Source: Actinoplanes nipponensis
GTDB taxonomy: Bacteria > Actinomycetota > Actinomycetes > Mycobacteriales > Micromonosporaceae
Length of the DNA: 50,850 nucleotides
Direction: 5' to 3'
Assembly: GCF_016862275.1 (NCBI RefSeq)
Contig: NZ_BOMQ01000078.1
Coordinates: forward strand, 1 to 50,850
Position 1 is the first letter of the stretch, and each line of letters begins with the position of its first letter. Positions 31,572 through 38,717 of the stretch are shown here, in pieces. A program made the position numbers and the translations under genes. The notes below the pieces were generated by a model that saw only the letters and a list, made by a program, of their open reading frames with translations, did no database searches and had not been told where the DNA came from.

Positions 31572-34500
31572 TCACCCCGCCGACGAGGTCTTGACCAGCG
31601 TACGGATCTGCCGGAGCAGCACCGACAACGCCGCCAGATCCGCCGGGGTCTCCTCCACGTTGCCCATCGCGTTTCCGGTGCGGGCCATCGAGGCCGCGTT
31701 CACCTGCTCCCACTCCGCCAGACGGTCCTCCGGCGAGGCCGACTCCGGGGTCGACTGCAGCACCTCCGCGGTCAGGCCGGCCAGCGCCGCGTACAGGTCG
31801 TAGCGCAGCGCCATCCGGGCCAGGGTCTGCCAGCGGTCGCCGCGCGGGAGGCGGGAGATGTGCGAGAGCAGCAGGTCGATCTGGAAGCGTTCCGAGATCA
31901 CGAAGTAGACCTTGGCCACCTCGGTCATGTCGTGGCCGGTGGCCCGGGCCGTCTCCAGGATGTCGAGCAGGCCGAAGCCGTACACCACCCGGGAGACCGC
32001 CTCGGCGAGCGGCTCCGGGATGCCGCGTTCGGTCAGCGTGGTCACGTGGTTCTCCTGGGAGCGGCGTTCCACCCCGAGGACCACGGTCGGGAGCTGGGCC
32101 AGCAGCGCCTCGATGCCCGGGCGCAGCCGGGCGATCTCGCCCGCCACGTCGATCGGCGAGCGGCGGTTGCTGACCAGCCAGCGGACCGCGCGGTCGAGCA
32201 GCCGCCGGGTCTCCAGGTAGACCAGCGTCTGAGCCGAGGTGGGCGCATTGTTGTCGAGCTCCTCCGCGGCGGACCACAGGGCGGGCAGGCCGTAGACGTC
32301 GCGGATCACGACGTACGCCCGGATCACGTCCGCCGCCGAGGCCCCGCTCTCCTCCATCGCCCGGAACACGAACGACGTGCCGCCGCGGTTGACCACCTCG
32401 TTGACCAGGGCCGTGGAGATGATCTCGCGGCGCAGCCGGTGGCCGGCCATCCGGGCCGCGTAACGCTCGCGCAGCGGGGTGGGGAAGTACCGGGCCAGGA
32501 CGTCGTTGGTCCACGCCTCGTCGACCAGCACGTCGGCGAGGACCTGGCGTTCGAGCGAGATCTTCACGTACGCCAGCAGCACCGCGAATTCCGGCGCGGT
32601 GAGCCCCTCCCCGGCCTCGTGGCGGGCGGCCAGCTCCTTGTCGCTCGGCAGCGCCTCCAGCTCGCGGTTGAGCTGACCCGACTGCTCCAGCGTGGTGAGC
32701 ATCCGGCGGTGCACCGGCAGCAGCGAGTGGGCCTGCGACCGGGCGTTGCCCAGCGCGGTGGCCTGCTCGTAGTTGTCCCGCAGGACCAGCGCCGCGACCT
32801 CGTCGGTCATCGCCGCCAGCAGCTCGTCGCGGTCGGGCAGGGTCAGCTCGCCGTCGGTCACCGCCCCGCCGAGCAGGATCTTGATGTTCACCTCGTGGTC
32901 GGAGCAGTCCACCCCGGCCGTGTTGTCGATGAAGTCGGTGAAGATCCGGCCGCCCCGGGCGGTCCCGCTCTCGTCCGGCGGCCCGCCGGCGCGGGCGTAC
33001 TCGATCCGGCCGCGCTGGGTCAGGCCGAGGTTGCCGCCCTCGCCGACCACCCGGGCGCGGACCTCGTGGCCGTTGATCCGGATCGGGTCGTTGGCCTTGT
33101 CGCCGACGTCGGCGTGGGTCTCGACGCTGGCCTTGACGTAGGTGCCGATGCCGCCGTTGAACAGCAGGTCGACGGGCGCGGCCAGGATGGCCCGCATGAG
33201 GTCGGTGGGGCTCACCGCCGCCTCGTCGCCCAGCGCGAGCGCCGCGCGGACCTGCGGCGTGACCGGGATGGACTTCGCCGTCCGGGGGAAGACGCCGCCG
33301 CCCGCGCTGATCAGCGCGGCGTCGTAGTCGGCCCACGAGGAACGCGGCAGGTCGAACAAGCGGCGGCGCTCGGCGTACGACGTCGCGGCGTCCGGCTCCG
33401 GGTCGAGGAAGATGTGCCGGTGGTCGAACGCGGCCACCAGCCGGATGTGCTCGCTGAGCAGCATCCCGTTGCCGAAGACGTCGCCGGACATGTCGCCGAC
33501 GCCGACCGCGGTGAAGTCCTGCGACTGGGTGTCCAGGCCCAGGTCGCGGAAGTGCTTCTTGACCGACTCCCACGCCCCTCGGGCGGTGATGCCCATCTTC
33601 TTGTGGTCGTAGCCGGCCGACCCGCCCGAGGCGAACGCGTCGCCGAGCCAGAAGTCCTTGCTCACCGAGATCTCGTTGGCGATGTCGGAGAACGTGGCCG
33701 TGCCCTTGTCCGCCGCCACCACCAGGTACGGGTCGTCGCCGTCGTGGCGCACCACGTCCACCGGCGGCACGATCTTGCCGCTGTGGATGTTGTCGGTGAC
33801 GTCCAGCAGCGCGCCGATGAACAGCCGGTAGCAGGCGACGGCCTCGTCCCGGTCGCCCGGCTTCTGCTTGAGCACGAAGCCGCCCTTGGCGCCGACCGGC
33901 ACGATCACCGCGTTCTTCACCATCTGCGCCTTGACCAGGCCGAGGACCTCCGTGCGGAAGTCCTCGCGCCGGTCCGACCAGCGCAGGCCGCCGCGGGCGA
34001 CCGCGCCGAAGCGCAGGTGCACGCCCTCGAACCGCGGCGAGTACACGAAGATCTCGTACTTCGGCCGGGGCGCCGGCAGGTCCGGGATGGCCTGCGGGTC
34101 GAGCTTGAAGGCCACGTACGACTTCGGGCGCGAGTCGGCGCCGCGCTGGAAGAAGCTCGTGCGCAGGGTGGCCTGGATCAGCGTCAGGTAGGAACGCAGG
34201 ATGCGGTCCTGGTCGAGGCTGTCGACGTCGTCCAGCAGCGTGGTGATCTGGTCGGCCAGCTCGCCGCCGCGGCGCTCGCGCTCCTCCTCGCCCAGCTCCA
34301 GCCGCGGCGAGAATCGCGCCTCGAACAGCTGCACCAGCAGGCGGGCGATCTCCGGGTACGCGATGAAGGTCGACTCGACGTAGCGCTGGGAGAACACGTT
34401 GCCGGTCTGCCGCTGGTATTTCGCGTACGCCCGCAGCACCACCACCTGCCGCCAGGTCAGCCCGGCGCGCAGCACCAGCTCGTTGAAGCCGTCCACCTCG

Positions 34501-36536
34501 GCCTCGCCCCGCCACGCGGCGGCGAAGGCGTTCTCCACCTGCGGCCGCACCTCGGACAGCTCCCGGTGCGCGGCCGGCGGCAGCAGGCCGAAGTCGTACA
34601 GGTAGACGGTGCCGTCGGGGCGGCGGACCTCGTACGGCCGCTCGTCGACGACCTGGGCGCCCAGCGAGTGCAGCACCGGCAGGACGGCGGAGAGCATCAT
34701 CGGCTCGCCGTACCGGAAGACCTTGAAGCGCACGTCGGCGTCGTCCGGCTCGGTGGCGCCGTCGCGGGTGACGTGACGCTTGCGGTACAGGTGCATCTCG
34801 AGCTGGCCGGTCTCCTCCAGCAGCTCCAGCTTGGCGATGTCCTGCACCGCCTCGTACGGCGTGTGGCCGTCCTTGTAGCTGTCCGGGAACGCCGCGGCGT
34901 ACCGGCCGAACAGGTCCTTGGCCGGCTCCTCGCCCAGCTTGCGCTCGAGCACCAGGGAGAAGTCGTCGTCCCACATCCGGGTCGCGTCGGCCAGCATCTC
35001 GGCCAGCACGTTCGGATCCACCGCGCCCGGCGGGTCGGCCGGGTCGGTACGCACGATGAAGTGCACCCGCGCGAGCATCCGCTCGGTCACCCGGGTGGTG
35101 TAGTCGACGCCGATGCCGTTCAGCTCGCGCAGCAGGATCTCCTGCATGGCCTGGCGGTTGCTGGTGGTGAAGCGGTCCCGGGGCAGGTAGATCAGGCACG
35201 AGATGAAGCGGCCGTACCCGTCGCGGCGCAGGAACAGCCGCAGCTGCCGGCGGCCGGCCATCCGCAGCACGCCGACGACCGCCTCGTACAGGTCATCGGT
35301 CTTGATCTGGAAGAGCTCGTCCCGCGGGTAGGTCTCGAGGATCTGCAGCAGGTCCTTGCCGGAGTGCCCGCGCGGCGAGAGCCCGGAGCGGTCCAGCACC
35401 TCCATCACCTTGCGGCGCACCACCGGCAGCTCCCGCACGCTGGTGCGATAGGCGGAGCTGGAGAACAGGCCCAGGAAGCGCCGCTCGCCGACGACCTCGC
35501 CGGCGTCGTTGAAGACCTTGACGCCGATGTAGTCCAGGTAGGCCGAGCGGTGCACGGTGGCCCGGGAGTTGGCCTTGGTGATCACCAGCAGCCGCTTCTC
35601 CAGGGCGCGGCGGTGCGCCTCCGGCGCCATCGAGGACAGCTTGCGCGGGGTGCTGCTGTCGCCGCGGAGGATGCCCAGCCCGGTGCCCGGTACGACGTTG
35701 AGCACGTCGCCGTCCAGGTGGTACTCCCGGTAGCCGAGGAAGGTGAAGTGGTCGTGCGAGAGCCACTTGAGCAGCTCGATGGAGTCGGTGACGTCCTTGT
35801 CCGGCACCGGCAGCTTGCGCTCGGAGCCGCGCGCCGCGGCCAGCTCGTCGGCGATGACCACCGCGCGCTGGCGCATCCGCGGCCAGTCCTCGACGGCGAC
35901 GCGCACGTCGGTCAGCACCCGGCACAGCTCCTGGCGCAGCTGGTCGCGGGCGGCGGCGTTGCGCACCGGGTCGATCTCGACCCGGATCCAGCTCTCCACC
36001 AGGTCGCCGTCGATCGCGTCGTCCGGCTCGACGTCGGCCTCGAGCTGGGTCAGCTCGCCGGCCGGCCCGCGCCGCACCACGATCAGCGGGTGCACCAGCA
36101 GGTGGACGTCGAGCTGGTGCGCGACGAGCAGGGCGGTGACCGAGTCGACCAGGAAGGGCATGTCGTCGGTGACGATCGACAGCACGGTGTGCGGCTGCTG
36201 TTCGGTCGGGGCGCTGATGTCCAGCCGCAGCTCGCCGGGCAGCCGGGTGCCGGCGAGCTCGCGGTGGGCCAGCGCTGCCGCATGCATCTCGGCCGGCGTG
36301 TAGCCGACCAACTCCTCGTCGGGCGCGAACCGCCAGAAGCGGCCGACCAGCGACGCGGCGGTGTGGTCCTGACCAGCCAGCTCCACGGCCAGCGCCACCA
36401 GGCGCTCGGCGTTGGGCAGCGGCTCGTCGAGCTCGTCGTCGGACGTGCCCAGCCGGCCCGTCAGGGCCAGCCCGGGACCGGGCCCGAAATCCAGCTCGGG
36501 ATCGGATTCGATCGCTGCCTCATCGGCGACGGCCAT
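31572..36536 (-). CDS. gdh: Large NAD-specific glutamate dehydrogenase (180-kDa class)
   Basis: A 1654-residue enzyme of the large NAD-dependent glutamate dehydrogenase class (GDH180), which deaminates glutamate to 2-oxoglutarate. Long N-terminal ACT-like regulatory regions (about 1-700) precede the catalytic core, seen in GGLRWSDRREDFRTEVLGL and VKNAVIVPVGAKGGFVLK near residue 880, and GVGDMSGDVFGNGMLLS further on. A helical C-terminal domain follows. Length is typical. ATG 36536 is preferred because GAGGGGAG stands ten bases upstream; a GTG at 36560 would add eight residues. A catabolic role is usual for this class. It is divergent from the PBP lipoprotein gene. Confidence 0.95.
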   Translation of the reverse strand: MAVADEAAIESDPELDFGPGPGLALTGRLGTSDDELDEPLPNAERLVALAVELAGQDHTAASLVGRFWRFAPDEELVGYTPAEMHAAALAHRELAGTRLPGELRLDISAPTEQQPHTVLSIVTDDMPFLVDSVTALLVAHQLDVHLLVHPLIVVRRGPAGELTQLEADVEPDDAIDGDLVESWIRVEIDPVRNAAARDQLRQELCRVLTDVRVAVEDWPRMRQRAVVIADELAAARGSERKLPVPDKDVTDSIELLKWLSHDHFTFLGYREYHLDGDVLNVVPGTGLGILRGDSSTPRKLSSMAPEAHRRALEKRLLVITKANSRATVHRSAYLDYIGVKVFNDAGEVVGERRFLGLFSSSAYRTSVRELPVVRRKVMEVLDRSGLSPRGHSGKDLLQILETYPRDELFQIKTDDLYEAVVGVLRMAGRRQLRLFLRRDGYGRFISCLIYLPRDRFTTSNRQAMQEILLRELNGIGVDYTTRVTERMLARVHFIVRTDPADPPGAVDPNVLAEMLADATRMWDDDFSLVLERKLGEEPAKDLFGRYAAAFPDSYKDGHTPYEAVQDIAKLELLEETGQLEMHLYRKRHVTRDGATEPDDADVRFKVFRYGEPMMLSAVLPVLHSLGAQVVDERPYEVRRPDGTVYLYDFGLLPPAAHRELSEVRPQVENAFAAAWRGEAEVDGFNELVLRAGLTWRQVVVLRAYAKYQRQTGNVFSQRYVESTFIAYPEIARLLVQLFEARFSPRLELGEEERERRGGELADQITTLLDDVDSLDQDRILRSYLTLIQATLRTSFFQRGADSRPKSYVAFKLDPQAIPDLPAPRPKYEIFVYSPRFEGVHLRFGAVARGGLRWSDRREDFRTEVLGLVKAQMVKNAVIVPVGAKGGFVLKQKPGDRDEAVACYRLFIGALLDVTDNIHSGKIVPPVDVVRHDGDDPYLVVAADKGTATFSDIANEISVSKDFWLGDAFASGGSAGYDHKKMGITARGAWESVKKHFRDLGLDTQSQDFTAVGVGDMSGDVFGNGMLLSEHIRLVAAFDHRHIFLDPEPDAATSYAERRRLFDLPRSSWADYDAALISAGGGVFPRTAKSIPVTPQVRAALALGDEAAVSPTDLMRAILAAPVDLLFNGGIGTYVKASVETHADVGDKANDPIRINGHEVRARVVGEGGNLGLTQRGRIEYARAGGPPDESGTARGGRIFTDFIDNTAGVDCSDHEVNIKILLGGAVTDGELTLPDRDELLAAMTDEVAALVLRDNYEQATALGNARSQAHSLLPVHRRMLTTLEQSGQLNRELEALPSDKELAARHEAGEGLTAPEFAVLLAYVKISLERQVLADVLVDEAWTNDVLARYFPTPLRERYAARMAGHRLRREIISTALVNEVVNRGGTSFVFRAMEESGASAADVIRAYVVIRDVYGLPALWSAAEELDNNAPTSAQTLVYLETRRLLDRAVRWLVSNRRSPIDVAGEIARLRPGIEALLAQLPTVVLGVERRSQENHVTTLTERGIPEPLAEAVSRVVYGFGLLDILETARATGHDMTEVAKVYFVISERFQIDLLLSHISRLPRGDRWQTLARMALRYDLYAALAGLTAEVLQSTPESASPEDRLAEWEQVNAASMARTGNAMGNVEETPADLAALSVLLRQIRTLVKTSSAG

Positions 36537-36554
36537 GACCTCAGGGCTCCCCTC

Positions 36555-36572
36555 ACCCACGACATTGTGGGT
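36555..36572. promoter_or_regulatory. Dyad in the gdh leader
   Basis: ACCCAC-N6-GTGGGT, perfect six-base arms, starting 19 bases upstream of the gdh ATG. A related shorter dyad (ACCCA-N3-TGGGT) lies at about 36670-36682 in the same divergent region. Operator or RNA hairpin; undecided. Confidence 0.4.
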
Positions 36573-36751
36573 TCGACGTGTCGGCCATCAGCCTAGAGCC
36601 TGCCTCTGACAGCGCGCGGCTCACCCGGGGTGCGCGGACGAGATCCGACACCCGAATTTGACACATCTCACCCACCATGGGTCAACGGGGCTGGGCGACT
36701 CCGGTTACCGTTCCGTAGGTTTTGCTGGTGAGGTGGAGGGAAGGTGGCGTC

Positions 36752-38680
36752 ATGCGCCGAAGCGGACGTACGGTGCGGGCCATGGCCGTCATGGCCGGCC
36801 TGCTGCTGCTCACCGGCGGGGTGGCCGCCTGTTCGAGCTCGGACGGTCCGGGTCAGACCCTCGACGCCTTCCTCAAGGGCTGGCGCAACGGCGACCTGAG
36901 CAAGACCGGCTTCGTCACCCCGGACGGCGCCAAGATCTCCGCGAACGACGTCTTCGCCCAGCTCCAGGGGCTGACCGGCGAGCTGAAGAAGTCCTCGCTG
37001 CTGGTCTCGGCGCTGGCCAAGCCCAAGGAGACCGGCGAGATCGCCTCGGCCCCGGTCAAGCTGGACTGGACGCTGCCGGGCGGCACCCCCTGGTCGTACC
37101 AGAGCACCGTGCGGCTCACCAAGCGTGACGCGGACGGCTGGCGGGTGATCTGGGAGCCGGCCGTCGTGCACACCGAGCTGACCGCCGGCGACCGGCTCGA
37201 GCTGCGCCGCAAGAGCGCCGACCGGGCGGACGTGCTCGGCGGGGACGGCAAGCCGATCGTCACCCAGCGGCCGGTCGTCACGGTCGGCGTGACCCCGGCG
37301 AAGATCACCGACCAGGCCGCGCTGTTCAAGGAGCTCGGCAAGATCTTCAAGTCGATCGCCGTGGACGTGGACCTCAAGGCCATCGGGGAACGGGTCAAGA
37401 ACGCCACCGACGACGGCGCGTTCATCGACATCGTCACGCTGCGGCGCCCGGACTACGACAAGATCCGCGATCGGGTACGCGCCCTCGACGGCACCGTCTT
37501 CGCGGAGGGCCAGCGCGAGCTGGCGCCCACCCGGCCGTTCGCCCGGGCCCTGCTCGGCCTCGTCGAGCCGGCGACCCGCGAGGACCTCGACGCCAACCCG
37601 GAGGCGCTCCAGCAGAAGGACCAGGTCGGGCACGGCGGCCTGCAGCAGCGGTACGACGTCCAGCTGCGCGGCACGCCCGGGCAGTCCGTGGTGATCGCCC
37701 GCAAGACCCCGGACGACCAGGTCGAGGACTCCCAGCTGTTCAGCACCGAGCCGGTCGCCGGCAAGCCGATCCGGACGACGCTGGACGTCGCCACCCAGAA
37801 CGCGGCCGACACCGCGGTGGCGGCCGAGAAGCAGCCCAGCGCGTTGGTGGCCATCCGGATCAGCGACTCCGCCGTGCTCGCGGTGGCCAACGGCCCGGAG
37901 GGCGCCGGCGTCAACACCGCGATGACCGGTCAGGTGCCGCCCGGCTCGACCTTCAAGATGGTGTCGACGCTGGGCCTGCTGGACAAGAAGGCGGTCACCC
38001 TGGACGGCCGGGTGGACTGCCCGAAGACCAAGAAGGTCGACGGCCGCCCGTTCAAGAACTCGCACGACATGGAGCTCGGCTCGGTGCCGTTCCGCACCGA
38101 CTTCGCCAAGTCGTGCAACACCGCGTTCGTCAACCTCGCCCCGAAGCTGGGCGCCGACGGCCTGCGGGACGCCTCGGCCAAGCTGGGCCTGGGCGGCCAG
38201 TGGGACCTCGGCGCGGACGCGTTCACCGGCAAGATCTCCCCGGCCGACAGCCCCACCGAACTGGCGGCGGCGACCTTCGGCCAGGGCGCGACGGCGGTCA
38301 GCCCGCTGGCCATGGCCGGCGCCACCGCGGCGGTCGCCCGCGGCCGGTTCGTCCAGCCCCGGCTGGTGACCGAGCCGGCGCCGGCGGCCCCGGCGGCCGA
38401 CGGCCCCGAGCTGGCCGAGTCGTCGGTCCAGCCGCTGCGCACGATGATGCGCGAGGTGGTGACCAAGGGCACGGCCACGGACCTGGCGGACGTGCCGGGC
38501 AAGCCGGTGTCGGGCAAGACGGGTACGGCGGAGTTCAAGGACGGCGCGGAGGAGACGCACGCCTGGTTCGTGGGCTGGCAGGGCGACATCGCGTTCGCGG
38601 TCATGGTGGAGAAGGGCGGGGCCGGCGCCGAGGCGGCCGTGCCGATCGCGGCGCGGTTCCTGACCGCACTCAACAAGTAG
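36752..38680 (+). CDS. Penicillin-binding lipoprotein (class B-like transpeptidase)
   Basis: A 642-residue lipoprotein that cross-links peptidoglycan. The signal peptide ends in a lipobox at about residue 27 (LTGGVAAC), then an NTF2-like MecA_N domain (about 35-145), a dimerisation domain, and the transpeptidase domain with all three motifs: S399-TF-K402, S454-C-N456 and K589-T-G-T592. The order matches the MecA/PBP2a-type and the mycobacterial PBP-lipo (Rv2864c, from memory). The active-site serine is intact. ATG 36752 follows GGAGGGAAGG; the longer frame from 36722 is not needed. It is divergent from gdh. Confidence 0.94.
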   Translation: MRRSGRTVRAMAVMAGLLLLTGGVAACSSSDGPGQTLDAFLKGWRNGDLSKTGFVTPDGAKISANDVFAQLQGLTGELKKSSLLVSALAKPKETGEIASAPVKLDWTLPGGTPWSYQSTVRLTKRDADGWRVIWEPAVVHTELTAGDRLELRRKSADRADVLGGDGKPIVTQRPVVTVGVTPAKITDQAALFKELGKIFKSIAVDVDLKAIGERVKNATDDGAFIDIVTLRRPDYDKIRDRVRALDGTVFAEGQRELAPTRPFARALLGLVEPATREDLDANPEALQQKDQVGHGGLQQRYDVQLRGTPGQSVVIARKTPDDQVEDSQLFSTEPVAGKPIRTTLDVATQNAADTAVAAEKQPSALVAIRISDSAVLAVANGPEGAGVNTAMTGQVPPGSTFKMVSTLGLLDKKAVTLDGRVDCPKTKKVDGRPFKNSHDMELGSVPFRTDFAKSCNTAFVNLAPKLGADGLRDASAKLGLGGQWDLGADAFTGKISPADSPTELAAATFGQGATAVSPLAMAGATAAVARGRFVQPRLVTEPAPAAPAADGPELAESSVQPLRTMMREVVTKGTATDLADVPGKPVSGKTGTAEFKDGAEETHAWFVGWQGDIAFAVMVEKGGAGAEAAVPIAARFLTALNK

Positions 38681-38689
38681 CCGCCGGTC

Positions 38690-38717
38690 GGGTCAGCCGG
38701 CGTCGGCCGGCTGACCC
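38690..38717. terminator. Terminator hairpin embedded in the ureohydrolase 3' end
   Basis: A perfect 12-base-pair stem (38690-38701 with 38706-38717) with a four-base loop. It follows the PBP stop by ten bases and includes the last codons and stop of the convergent ureohydrolase gene. Confidence 0.75.

Noticed and set aside
31860..36596. Open frame of 1578 codons on the plus strand
   Set aside because: It is antisense to the well-supported glutamate dehydrogenase gene. Its translation is Arg/Gly/His/Val-biased without any domain, as expected for the complementary frame of high-GC coding DNA.
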